Assembly: GCA_022695795.1 (NCBI GenBank)
Contig: MU404056.1
Location: 986,695 to 1,050,694 of the forward strand
DNA: 64,000 nucleotides
DNA from: Biscogniauxia marginata
Taxonomy: Eukaryota; Ascomycota; Sordariomycetes; Xylariales; Xylariaceae
Direction of reading: 5' to 3'
Made by a program: the position numbers and the translations under genes. This document shows positions 1 through 12,505 of the stretch, piece by piece. The notes under the pieces were generated by a model. That model did no database searches. It was not told where the DNA came from and saw nothing but the letters and a program-made list of their open reading frames with translations. Within the stretch, counting starts at the first letter, position 1. Each line of letters begins with the position of its first letter.

Positions 1-17
1 CTACTTGCCATTACATC

Positions 18-633
18 ATGGCGCCCACCGACATCCTAGTCGTCGACTACGATACGTGTTATCTTTTAGGCTCCGTCACCGAATCGACGGGCCCAATCCG
101 CAACATCATGATCAGATTTACAAAATTGCCCTATGAAAGTGAACCGGTCTCTGAAAATTTGAGTCCCCCAGTGAAGTGGTCATATGTCCGCTCTCGCATG
201 GCTTGTGATCTCAATATGTTGTTCTGCTCCTTCAGAGCCAAGAGTGTTGGGAATGCCTTCTATCTTTTCCAACAGCCGGAGGCTCTCGGTGAAATCTGCT
301 TTATTACGTACCAGGACATCGGCCCGCTCACCTACTGCGACGAGCTCATTCAGGAGCTAGTCAATATACCATATGAGTCTTCGGCATGGGACAGGATCCG
401 AAACATCACTTGGGGTCACGTGCCCACTCTACACGCTTGGGAGGTTCGACCGGAGGTAAGCAGTATTGGCATCACGGAAATATATTCCCACGCTGTTGTA
501 CTAATTCTCCATGTCCAAGTATCCGGGTAATTCTAGGAGGAACGAAAATGGACACCCTATTGATGTTTCCCCTCCTACTGCCGATAAGCGACCCCCCGTG
601 TGTTGGATATGCAGAAACTGTCACTGGAAATAA
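18..633 (+). CDS. Unrecognised protein, two exons, 183 aa
   Basis: I do not recognise the family. Exons are 18-455 and 520-633. The 64-nt intron starts GTAAGC and ends CAAG, with a CTAAT branch site about 15 nt before the acceptor. The join is phase 0 and carries the frame to a TAA at 631-633. Without splicing the first frame runs to a stop at 528-530. The tail encoded by exon 2 is short and polar and ends in a Cys-rich stretch (CWICRNCHW), which could bind metal, but four spaced ligands of a known finger are not evident. No signal peptide or membrane segment is visible. The frame is open upstream to the window edge, so the true start could lie outside. Confidence in a real gene is moderate and function is unknown. 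Confidence 0.5.
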
Positions 634-2520
634 GAAAGAGTAGTGAGGTACTAAGACTAAAGCTCTGCGGGTAGATATCTGGGGGTCTTGGTGCAAAATG
701 TGACCATTAGGTGATGAAGTAAGAAACCGGAATCGCTGAAAATATCGGGTTCCCATTGATGGAGATTAGACATGCATCGGATAGTTTCTAGGGACGCGAT
801 ACCTTCGCTCACAGGTCTGACGGAAAGGGGTAGTAAGGAAATGTTAATTACGGACAACCAAATATGATGACATAGCTTCGCTCCCAATAAGATACTGAAA
901 TTGTCTGATGTCATCTTGATAAAGGAATGCCCTGGGACACATGATATTACCTAGTATCATGGGATATATCCCAAATGCTATTCTGTCACCGGGGAACAAA
1001 CGCCCTTGGAGGTAAATATGCTGAAGGTCTTTCGATCCCTACCCAGATACATACATACTCTCTGAAACTCCTTCTACTGCAATATAGACTCATATTTATC
1101 TACTTTAATCCCCTATACCACATTGTTACGAAGCAAACACAGGGATAGGGTAGCAATAAAGGTGTTGTGCGGAGAGCCGAAGCTATAGGCAGGTACCTAA
1201 AGAGCTGTCATGTACATACAATTAACCCCTTTCTTCTCCCATCTATCCCATGCCTGCTGTTCTCTCTTACCTCTAGGAGCCATCATAACTAGAGCTGAAA
1301 GCCAGCAGTCACACGGCAGTCACTATGTACACCTTAGGTAACTCCTGAAACCTCTCTTCCCATCTAAACACGATTCCCCATTCTCCCCTCTCTCAGCCTT
1401 ACAACTATAATCTAAACGATAAAGTTCGTCATCTTGAACGAGTACTCTACGATACATCATTCTTTACATGCAAACATAAGAGAAGAAGAAAAAAAGAGAT
1501 AAAAGAGGTGAACTCAGATCACGAACTACATCGTCTCCCAACCCCATCATCATACAGTCGCATCAGGAGAACCGGATACATGATTAAAAAGAAAAGCCCC
1601 CGAAGCCCGCTCCCCCTCCCCCCTCCAAAAAAAAACCTAGTATTCATCAAGATCTCACTCTATTGGCCATGAGACACCTAGGTTAGATATAAATGCAGGC
1701 ACACATTCAAATCCGGCAAGCGATCGCTTCTCCCCCTTCCTCCCTTCCTCAGCAGACTCTACGCCTCCCATTCTCTCCTCTCCTTTAACAAAACATCCCC
1801 AAGATCGATTCGCAAACACCCACAGCACCTTTTATATCGAACCTGATTTAGCAAAAGCAAAAAATAAAAAAAAATAAAAATTTTTTTTCATGTTATAAAA
1901 TAGTTTAAGTAACGCTGCTTAGAAATAAACGTACTAGTAGGCTTCACATAGAGCCAAGTGTTTTAAGTTAAGAAGAGCTATAACATTACCCATTCTCTCA
2001 ACATGCAATACATATACGTCTACACACCACGGCGATTCTTGGCAATTCTTAGCAGTACCAACTCCCACCTACTAAATACCTAGACACCAAGATTCCCAAG
2101 CCACCAAAACGGCGGTAAGCAATTCACAATTAAGCATACGCCGAGCATCAAACTTGCAGTTTTTTTTTCTCTCTTTATTTGCTGGTTGTCTAATGGGTTT
2201 TGATGACACTTTTCTTTTTCTTTTTCTTTTCTTCCACGCTCGAAGCTGGTACCGAAAAGATAGTTGATCTTGTCTGCTTTCCCGCCTTACAGTATGTGAC
2301 CGGGCGCCATCCAAATGCCATTTCCATGAAAAAATAAGTGGCTACAGAAAATATGAATATTCCAAGGGCCGGGATCTCTCTCTCTTCCCAGGGGTATGTG
2401 TAGAGCAAAGGGCCGATCCGCACCACGGGGTCTAGTATCAAAAAGACAAAAAGAAAAGTACCATAAAACGCCAATATAATGCTTTGAAGGCTCCCATGAT
2501 CTCGTCATGTTTAGTCCTTC
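634..2520. other. Intergenic, no gene seen
   Basis: This lies between two genes whose 3' ends face each other. It holds low-complexity A/T runs around 1855-1890 and pyrimidine-rich tracts around 1720-1800 and 2160-2235. The part next to 2520 is probably the 3' UTR of the HECT ligase gene. I see no supported coding exon or RNA gene. Confidence 0.6.
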
Positions 2521-5500
2521 TCATTTGAGACCGAACCCTTCGCTCTCGTTCACTGCCCGCCAAAGGCATTCTTCTAGTCTCGCCCGAGAACGATACCGGT
2601 ATAAAGACAAGGTGTTGAAACAGGTCCTCGCTGAGGGATATCTCTCTTGATCATCACCGAGGCAATTAATCCTAATGACAAGGGATGTAGCACCCATGGC
2701 AGGGATGCGGTCACTGCCGGTGATGAACGACAGAAGTTTACGTTGATCCTTGGGAGAGCTTCTCTCAAAAGTATCCCAGAACCATCGCACGGCAAGGTCT
2801 GTTTCGGGATTGATGTGCTTTGGCCAGCCTGTGTAGGAGGCAACCGCCTTTAGCGATGTAATATCAAGAGGTTCATCTGAACCTCGAATGAGCAGTTCGA
2901 TTTCTTCGGGCCTAAAGAGAGTCAACGCATTGCCAGCACAAACGGTGAAAAATCCACGTTTGAAGGGTTCAAACTGGCGGCTGACAGAGGTATCGAGTAG
3001 ATATCTCACGTAGAAGTCGACATATTCTCTTCGATTCGAGTTTGTGACCATTTTGGTCTCTCCCCCGGGACAAAGAGGTACACGAACTCTAGTCCCATAT
3101 CTCTCAACTTCTATGACGAAGTCCAGGCAAAATGTAGATTGTACATCGCCTTCATACTCCAACAGTTGACGAAGTCCCCTCGCAAGTGCAGGTCGAAATT
3201 CTGCTAAATCATCCAACGTGTATGTCATTGTTGGCCGCGAATGCGCAGGGGCACCAGCAGCTGGCGGTGGTGCTGATGCGAGCAACTTTCGAAAAGCAAA
3301 TGGAGGGAGTGCAACATCCAAAATAGTCGAATTGTATATAGCTAATCCTAGGACTACACCGACGAGGAAGTACTGGTCAGATGTCTCGAAGGTGTTCGGG
3401 TTGAAGTAACAGAACTGCGAATCCTCGTCATAAACAAAGAGCCCTGGGAAAGTTAGCTCGGAAAACATGGCTGGCGGGTTAAATAGACTAACCGTGGTCT
3501 GGATTGAAGACCTCTCTGACTAGGAGAAGAAACCATTCCTTCCGAAGCCCTCCGCCATCGACTCCTTCCTCCCCCTGAAACTCGATGCGCAGTCCTTTCT
3601 TGATGTCCTCACTACCACTGCCGACGACCTCGCTTACTTTCTTGAGGCTATCCTCTACTAAGCATTCGCGACGAACCCTGAGAATGAGGTATTGTGTATA
3701 GTTTTTGTGAGTCAAAATACTATCGAAGAAAGCCTCTCTGGCCTTGCCTGCCATCTGACGTTTGGCGTCGAACTCGAGGATCTGTATCTTTGCCCATATA
3801 CTGAGGAAAAACGGATACTGACAGAAAGTGAACCTGCCCCTTTTTGACTCCCAGATTTCAAAATCTGCCTTGAAGTCTAAACAGTCAACTAAGCTATTGT
3901 AGAAATCGCTCGTTGACAACAACGGGCCATGACAGCGTCCATCAGGCACATCACTTCGACGGATATAAGTCAAATTATTTGCAGCAAAAACCAACGCCAT
4001 TACCCTTGCCCCGGCTTTGATCTGCCAATCATCAGTATACGCAGCACGTTTCGGCTCTATCGGTTGCTTCGGGTTCTTTGAAGACTTGGAGGCCTCCAGG
4101 GCAGCATGCAGGCTAGCTGGCGTGTTTCCTGAGCGTCCACTGGGCATTTGAGGAATTAGACCTCCTGTGACATCGACCTTCGGCTCTAATGTCTTTTCGC
4201 CTTGTCGAGTGAGACGGTAGGTTACAAACCCACTGATCAGGTCTTTAATCTGGAGGAAAAGGTGATCAGGTATCCTAGAGAGCCAGAGGACCATGTGATG
4301 GTGGCAAGGCTCCGAGGAGTTGGCTAGGAGACCCAGAATTCTCTTGATGATACCAGAATGCCGCCCAGAGGACGATTTCGCTTCGGCATTAGGCTCTGGT
4401 GATGTCCTCTTGCCTTTGTCTGCAGGTTGGAAATGCCCTGTATAGCTTTGGTGCCCTGGATAGAGAAGTGGATTGCACAATAGTAAGAGTAAGAAGCGAA
4501 GATCTTGGGGATCTGTTAATAATCTTCCGGGCCTCTTCAGAAGTATTTCAGAGCACTTCAGCAGAGCTCTTTGTAGATGTTCTTGGGCCTCGAGGGCTGC
4601 CTTTTCAAATTCTCGCATGGCTGTATCCGGCATCGTCTTAATGGGATCAAGCTGATGCAGTTCATCATAGACCTCTTTCCAAGGTTCGGCCGCATTGCTC
4701 ACAGCATGGTACCATTCCATTGCTACTACCCAGTCAATCCGCGGGGATCGTGCGGTAACAGTCGAGGGCCTATCATCAAGGCGACGGGGTGTGCCCCTTG
4801 TGGGTGGGATTTCCTCCTGGCCCCCGGTCCACCAAGAACCGTTCTCAGCGAAGTCACCTAGAAGAAGTAGTTTGGGATCGAGTTCAGATATTGGCGCGTC
4901 ATCGCGCAGCGGTTCTCTCTTGGTCTCTATAGTCCGCCTTCTTGGGACCTCAGGGGGCACTCTCGAGCTGACGCTTGCGCGCCGAGTAGGAAATGAATTA
5001 TTTAGGCAGGAATAGGTCGCGAAGCAGGAAACAAGATAGTCCTCGAGCTTCTTGAACATTTTCTTAGGGTCTAGCTGTGCCACCGGCGGTTTCATGTTCG
5101 AGTCATTTCCGCTCTGTTGGTGTTTCATAGGAAATGCAGAGCTCCTACCATCAGGATACGATGTCGAATTAGATCTAGACATGTACGCCGCGCTATTCAA
5201 TGGATTTGGTTCCAACCTAAGGTCCGCAAAGTCGTCAAACACTGCATTGTAAGTAAAAGGTGGTGGCGGTGTGGCGCTCGAAGACGGAGAAATTTCATGT
5301 CCTTTTGGCGCTTCCCGCGACTCGGAATTTTCTTCTGGCGTGCAGGATGACGGCAATGGGTCAGGCCAGGACGGATCGTCTAACTGTTCCGAATACGTCG
5401 TAATCCAGTGCTGCAGCGCAGAACGCAAGCATGTCCTGATCAAAGTTTTGGTGTACTCGAGGGATATCAGATGAGCTGCGACGATTAGCCAAAGAACCCT

Positions 5501-6122
5501 GCCTTTAGACATTGTGAGACGTACGGGTCGAAGCAGGTGGCCCTCCCGAAGGGCCAGCTCCATGTGCTTGCGTCTGTTGAGGCCCCCGTGGTACGGCCCG
5601 AATAGTAGGGCGGGCAGCAGAAGGATTGAAGGGCTTGATATCATTGATGGTCAAGCAAATTGTGCACCTGAAGACCTGGAGCTCCTTCGGCCACCGTACG
5701 AGGCTGGCACAAGTCATACAATTTCCGGTCGCGAAGTCGGCAGGTCCCAACGGCGGTCTTCTCGGTGTTATCGTCTGCGTCGTATTCGTCTGCGTCTTGG
5801 GGTTGTAGCCACGATCGTCTGCAACGTCTTCATCATCGGGCGGGTTATCGGCTTCAGCATTCTTCTTCTTCTTGCTGGAGAAGAGAGAGGGGAAGGGGTG
5901 GCTCATTGAACGGTTGTGCCGAGCTGGCCGCTTCGATTTAGGGGCGGGTATGTCGTCGTCGTCGTCGGAACTTGTGTCGACTTGGACCTGCGGTATTCTT
6001 ATGGGCTCATATTCGGGAAGCCTAGAGTTGTTCCTAGGACGACGGGGCAGTTCGCTGGGTAGAAGGTCGTGGGAGGTGAGATCATGCTGGCCCAGAGAGG
6101 GCCGGTTGATTCTGGAGGACAT
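2521..6122 (-). CDS. HECT-type E3 ubiquitin ligase, HUL4 family, 1167 aa
   Basis: Transfers ubiquitin from an E2 to substrates through a catalytic-cysteine thioester. The gene has three exons, 6122-5525, 5475-3493 and 3443-2521, with two 49-nt GT-AG introns (GTACGT donor with GCTAATC branch; GTTAGT donor with GCTAAC branch), and both joins keep phase. The N-terminus is acidic and basic low complexity, followed by a zinc-ribbon-like CxxC...CxxC (Cys135, 138, 153, 156) as in fungal HUL4 proteins. The HECT domain fills roughly residues 790-1167: GGGLRKEWF motif, NPDHGLF across intron 2, and the active-site TCFN with Cys1135. The C-terminus ends GFGLK, typical of the family. The start at 6122 was chosen over an in-frame upstream codon at 6317 because the extension is Cys-rich and unlike the family. 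After the active site the usual LP-x-Y is read as LYRY. The identification is secure, but substrates are unknown. Confidence 0.93.
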
Positions 6123-9100
6123 GGTGCTTGCATGGACTCGACAGAACCGAGGGAAGCTGGAAGAGACGAGCAAGTCGCAAGACGCAATCGCGTCCGCATC
6201 GGGATGAGTGCCTCGTAACCCAGCAGGAGCGGTTCGAGCTGGTCTTAGGGTCGCGCAGTCACGGCAACAGCAATGGTAGAAGAATATGTGATAGCTGCCA
6301 GAATCGGTACCTGACAAGAGCTAGCTGATTATGTAGGAGGATAACGAAGGGGTTCGAGAGGAAGAGGCATGATCGAGATTAACAGTCTGGAGATTAGATT
6401 ACGCGGCAGGGCGTCGTTCGTTCTACAGGCAAGCGTAGCGTAGCAAGGGAAAGACGAGTGATCTAGACGAACAATCTAGACGAATAACGGCTCTCGTTGT
6501 TGTTGTTGCTGTCGTTGGCAACAATGCTAACTTAGACTAAGTATGTACATGGCCTTCGTAAGGGCGGGCAGGTATGATTAAATTGATAAATACCTAAGCT
6601 GTCAGGACTACCTAATGTTGGAAATTCAATTAATGAAAAGTGTTAGCGTGGATATCGACGAATCACCAGACTTGCCGATGTCCGAGCTGCCCTGTAAACC
6701 TCCTGAAAAGTACCGCCTGCTCCACCCACCCCGGCAGCTACCTAAACCCCGTATTTAGAAACGCCAATGCGATCAGGTGTCTGAGGTACGAGGCCCCACC
6801 ACCGAGAAGGATTAATTACGTACCAGTTCTTACGCTTTTACATGCGATAGATGATCTAATTCTGACTGATTTCTTCAATATCATGAGTAGTCATCATCGA
6901 GGGCACTGACATAAAAAATCTGTTAAAAAAGGTTTAAAAAAAAAAGAGAGAGAGAGAGCTTCCCGTCTCTCTAGCATATTTTTTAATACTAGCTATTTCC
7001 CTAGTCGCCCGCCTCTCGTGTCTCTAGTATCGAGCCACCCATCTTGTCATACGCCCATAAGGCGTCTAGGCTAGCCTAAGTTGCGCCCTCTATTCTTGGA
7101 TAGTTTTCCCTGACTAGGACTCTTTTGCCTTCTTCATTCTTTGCCCCCGTGAATTAGCTGACCTGACCGTTCAAAATGTAAGGTACCTATAGTTCAGCTA
7201 TCACTTAGCCTAGACATGTGCCTAAGAGGTTTTCTACTATCCCCCACTATGAAGATTCTATCCTACAAAGCTCTAGGTCTCTTGACACCCTTACAGGGAC
7301 ATGTATTTATGTCATCCGATCCGTACAGGCTAGTGGCTGCATGGTTACATTAAGCCCAAGTTACATCCCGAAGAGACCTGCGTGGCACTAAGCGAATGGC
7401 TAGATTTAGAACATTGACAATATTTACAAGTCAAGTCCTCGCAAAAGACCTTTCAAAAAGGTTCTTACTCTTACTTCCTAGACACAGCAAAATGAAGGGC
7501 TGCTGTATATTGCTCACCTGCTAGGATGAGCATATTTCTAACAGCATGCGACGAGCAGTATTGTATCGCTTAGGTGAGTAGATAGCAAATATTTATCAAC
7601 GTATTCTCTCTCAATACCAGGTACATGCCTGGTAATAGACGACAGCTAGATATACATACCTACATACTCAACCCCACTATTCGTGCTACCTGTACTAAGA
7701 TACAAGATCTCCCGATCAGTATTAAAAGCAGGTACGGAAGAGGTGCCAGGAGGTAGGTAACACAACGATTACTACTCGTGAACTTCTTATCTACTGTAGC
7801 ACAAAATGGGTACAGGATTTACCGTATTACACATGGGTGGACACCAGCATATTTAGGAACAGCTAGGTAGTTAGTCCAGTATTCTACCCCACGATTCTCC
7901 TTGCGAAGTCGACACTAGATTATAACATGTAACTCGTTTAGAGCCTTTGTAGTGTGCATTGAAGGCGAGAGACGGCCTATTGAAGCAGGAACACTGGACA
8001 TCCGAAAGTCTGAACAAGCCCGTGGCTGCATTACCACCTGCAGGTACCTAAGTCTTATGTTCTCAGCCCACCCTCTACGTAATAGCGAATAAGTTGTAGG
8101 CGATAGCGCCATTTGAACGAGGAAATGTTCTAGAAGGTTACCTATGACAACATAATCATCTTCCACCAGGAACGACTGACCTAAAAAGGAAGTTGATCTT
8201 AAACTCGGTGCTAATGCCCTTCACGCAACTATAACAGCCAGATTAACCTATTCAAATACATGTAGCGTAATAAACAATTATCAGATATTCCAACCTTATA
8301 CGTGTACTTCCTATGACTAACCTCTATATTGAGACTACAAGAGCCAATTACATAACTACTTACCTAAGTTTGATGAAATATTATCTGTATGTTCTCGGAA
8401 CAAGTCGAGCTATATGAAACTTTTACGGTGCGTGCTTTCTTCCAAGAATGATCTGCACATGGTTTTAAGTTTGGGTTAGCTGAGCACATCAGAGAGCTCA
8501 ATCATGGATTTTCTAGACCGTTCAATTCAGGTACCCAACGCTAGGTATTCTCTCGAAATAAAGTATGAGACTACAATAGGTCTATAAACCGCCTACCTTC
8601 AATGTGATTCCTTCATCACAGAGGTTTGAAACAACTACGATCAACACAGTCAATAGCAATCGAAAGCATACCTGCTAGGATAGGCTGCCTCGGTAAAATA
8701 CATTCGATGTAAGTAGAAAGATGTTCGTCGCTAGACGTCTTAGGACCGCGTGTCGTCTACGGTTTTGGCAGGTCCCGCAGACGATCTTTCTTTAGGCGTA
8801 AGCGCGATGAGAACTGGATGGTCCTTCCCATCTGAACTTCTCTCCATTTTCATGTGATTGTTAGGTAGCAACTTCTAGCCTGCCTGAGATTTTGGCCAAA
8901 CCAGCAACTGCCCGATGAGGAAAATGTGTCCACTTTGCAATCGTGTTTCAAATTTCCCGAGAGGTGAGTACCGAGTACCAGGTACCTGAACACCACAACC
9001 TCGTCACCACCAAATACCCACACCAAGAACATCAATCCTAGGTCACCGTATCCTTACTCGCCTAATTTACAAAACCTCATATTTTTGAGTCTGATTTGCC

Positions 9101-9452
9101 TACCAAGATAAACTTTCAGGTGTGTGTTCGATTTGAGTCAGTGAATACCTACGTAGTACCTCCCAAAGATCTCTCCCTACCTACCCTACCTGCCTTGTCT
9201 ACCCAACGTGATCTTAATCACCCTTCGTCGTCACAGAAAAGAGAATGCAAGCATGCAAGCAGATATTTCACTACCACTACACAGACACATGCACACACAT
9301 CATCATCATCATCATCATCAATCACCACCATCATTCACCCACAATATACCAATGAATCGTCGTCGGGTTTGCCTCCTCAACCTTGCCCGTACCTCCAGTC
9401 CAGATATAAGCCATGTAAAGACACCCACCGCTGACATCGTCCGCCAAACATT
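6123..9452. other. Long intergenic region (3.3 kb), no gene seen
   Basis: This lies between the divergently transcribed HECT ligase and DUF3712-like genes, so it carries both promoters. A GA microsatellite lies near 6944-6958 and a CAT trinucleotide run at about 9298-9320. The palindromic word GGTACCTA occurs near 7182 and 8042. Open frames are short and none shows splice-supported extension or recognisable motifs. Confidence 0.6.
9298..9328. repeat. CAT trinucleotide microsatellite
   Basis: About seven to eight uninterrupted CAT units followed by imperfect CAC/CAT units. It lies about 125 bp upstream of the ATG at 9453, probably in the 5' leader or core promoter of that gene. No other function is visible. 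Confidence 0.8.
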
Positions 9453-10634
9453 ATGGATTGCAGTTTGCAAGGGCTCGTAGAGCTACATAACACCCAGATG
9501 GACTATGCCTTCCGCAGCATCGTAGATGCGATCGTACAGAACAGCAAGCTGAACATAACCCTGATTCGTATCAGCAATGTTACCGACGAGTAAGTCGAGC
9601 TTTTATTTCAAAATAGCCCCTAAACGCCCTCATCCCCTTTACTATCACCGCCACTATCTAGTCCACACCAGGACCTTTCGCGTTTCCACCATAAATCTTG
9701 CTAACTAATCTCACATCGTTCCAAACTCTGTCAACTTTGTCAACTTTTCCTACATATCCCAGACGTATCTTCTAATCTCCCTGTCAGTTCTTTGTTCGTC
9801 TCCATCGAAGCCCGCGTGCTCAAGACCGGCCCCGCAAGCGCGACTCTCTCGCCCATGACTATTTCTCTCTGCGGGCCGGGAGGTAGCTTCGGCCAGGTGA
9901 CGCTCCCGCAGATCAGGACCTCGTCCAACGGTACCTTCCTCGAGGTCAGTAATCAGCATGTGCACATCACCTCTGTGCCGGCGCTCCTGGACTTTATACG
10001 CCCCGTGATCAGCAGCTCGCGCGCAACCCTCTCTCTCCGGGAAGGCCACACAACTGTGCGCGCCCTTGGCATCGGTCCGCGGGAGATATGCTACGAAAAG
10101 GATGTGCCGCTAGAAGGCATGTGCGGGCCAGAGGTACACGTACAGTCGGCAACATTCGCAGCCGCAAGCAGCAGCAGCATCACGCTCGTACTATACGTGG
10201 CCAACACGAGCCCCATGGAGATCAGCTTCGGCACATGCGGGTTCGACATACAGGACCGGGCAAGCGGTACCGTCTTTGCCGAACTAAAAGGGCGACTCGA
10301 CATACGCTGCAACGGCTTCGAGGCTACGCTTCAAGGGACCGTGGTCGATAAGCGGGCTATTGTTGCGGCGGCGGAAGCCTTCAAGGAAGACAGGAGAGAA
10401 GGAAACGCTATAAGGCTGGTAGGGAAGCGCTGTGTTGGCGCCGCATGGTGCGACGAGACGGTCAAGGGAATCGACGTCCCGATTAGGAACATGGAGAAGG
10501 TATTTAATGCTCTCGGTATGGGCAGTGAAGAGTCTGAGAAGCCTGAGGTAAACCAGGTGGAGGAGAGTGAAAGGGGCAACGGGGAGAAGGCTGGTGGTGG
10601 TGGTGGGTGGAAGAGCAAGTTGTGGAAGTGGTAG
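9453..10634 (+). CDS. DUF3712 / LEA-2-like domain protein, 327 aa
   Basis: Two exons, 9453-9589 and 9788-10634. The 198-nt intron (donor GTAAGT, CTAAT branch, acceptor CTGTCAG) splits an Asp codon at phase 2 and joins two frames cleanly. The central part has two beta-rich repeats of the kind seen in fungal DUF3712 / LEA-2-like proteins: a segment around residues 65-140 with LPQIRTSSNGT and a second beginning near the NTSPMEISFG motif. The tail is charged, then Gly-rich and Lys/Trp-rich. Many fungal DUF3712 proteins carry a membrane segment before the domain, but I see none here, and the start is a short hydrophilic helix. Family members are linked to membrane or vacuole-associated roles, but no activity is established. 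The gene is strongly supported; the family name is a judgement from pattern and not from a search. Confidence 0.7.
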
Positions 10635-11413
10635 GCGTTGATTTCTCACTCGCGTCGGGTTATAGTGGTCATATCTCTTGAGATACCGGTGGGAATTTTC
10701 CCTCCTTGTTCGCGATGCTTTAGATGTGGACACTAAATGATACGAAGGGCTGCTAGGAGTACTAGGGGAGGGGATAGATCTCGTTGCGTTTGTCTAGAAT
10801 TTAGAGGATCTGTGAGCTGCCCTAGAGAACTAGTTTATAGACCTCCACGAAAGTATCTGCATGTTGGGGTAGTCTCTACAATACATATCATGAATTACAT
10901 CCAAACCCGCTCCTACGTAACTCCTATAGTACCTAGATATAATCTAGGAAGACCAATCATACGGAAAGAAAGTTGAATCCTACAACGCCTTAAAAGCATA
11001 GACAGCTAGCCCGGCTAATTTGACGATAAAAACACGTTGATCATACTTTATTTCTAGCTTGCAGTAGAGGGTGGAGAGTTGAATATATATAGAACTCGGT
11101 TCAAATTTAAGAGTAGGCAGAGGCAATAGTTCATATACTCCTTTACCTTCCGCTCTCCCCTCTCCCCCTTTATATGCGGTGGACCTAAATGCCAAGGATA
11201 TATATTCTTGACTTCTCTAGTCCGCTTTCCCTAACCCACGATTCCGTTTTCTTACCCAGCTTACTGAATATCACGATATCTCTATTAAGTCGCCCCTTTT
11301 TCGCACGCTCGACGTACCTAATTCAGTGTTACTTATTAAGATGGGACGAAGATATGAGGACAGGATGATTAGATTGGTCCAGAGGTGAGTCTAGGTACGT
11401 GGGTGAAGCCCAC

Positions 11414-11448
<35 letters not shown>

Positions 11449-12505
11449 GGAGGCTATATTAAGACCGTATAGCAGGGGTATAGCTCCATATCTCAACGTT
11501 ACTATACTATATGTAGCCTTCAGTTATAAATTTCAGTTATTAGGTCTAACAGAATCGATATCCATGACACCATGATCACCAAACTTGCAAGGGCACGAAA
11601 TCTCTCCTCCTCATGTCACCATCATGGGGCCCCACTTATGATAGCTACTTAGTATAAGAAGCCTGTTAGCACCCAACCCCCTTCTTCTTTCGTCTAATAA
11701 CCTTTTTACCAGACGTACGTGCAAGCCGCGAAGTATAGTCCCCCGACTTGTCCTGGATCTTGCCAAGGTTCCCGTGTGTGTGGATTCTTCTATCGACGTA
11801 TACGACCATGTCCTGTATTTCCAGACGGGAAAAGAGGCGTATGGGGGGAGCAGGGAGCGTGGTGTCTTCGGCCCGGTATCTGACGGAGACCGGCATGGCT
11901 TTCATCCTGCTCATGTAGTTCAGCACGCATTATTGAAGTTTCGTGCTCGAATTACCCAAGTACACGGCATAGCTAGACTAATATACCTACTACCAGCCTC
12001 CCTCCCAGGGTCCCACTTAGACCACGACGACGATCCATCGGCATCTCTACCACGTTTTACTTACCCACACAGCTCAGGAACCAGAAAAGAAAATCTAAAT
12101 TTATCTGGGACAGACAGTATGAGGAGGGGCCCTTTAAGTACCCGTCATTGGTTCCGGTAGGATTAATACCCGGGAGGGTGACCATCAAGGTCGTGGGGTC
12201 GCCCCGACCTTATCTCGACTACAGCCGAGAAATGATTACCCACCTCAGAACGTGGTACCACTACGCTCGGGGTTCCGCATCCCTAATTCGGACGACGCAG
12301 AGACGTTCATTGGCTAATGTCGACTTCATGCACCGTTTCGTTCCTGAACTTATGTTTGACCTCATCATTTGTAGATTTTATTCATAAGAGAGGTTTATGT
12401 CTACCATATGGTATACTCTAGCAGAGATATCTAATGAAGTCTCAACTATATGGTACTATATTGCTCTTCTTTTTGACGGATTTGTGGTTCGTACATCTTT
12501 TCCAT
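10635..12505. other. Intergenic, no gene seen
   Basis: This separates two convergent genes. A CT run followed by TA dinucleotides lies at about 11410-11445. Short open frames around 11660-12390 lack splice support or motifs. Part of the region will be 3' UTR. Confidence 0.55.

Noticed and set aside
2190..2474. Minus-strand frame of 94 codons with hydrophobic start
   Set aside because: It lies directly downstream of the HECT stop, in its probable 3' UTR. No family motif; the tail is low-complexity Lys from a pyrimidine tract on the plus strand.
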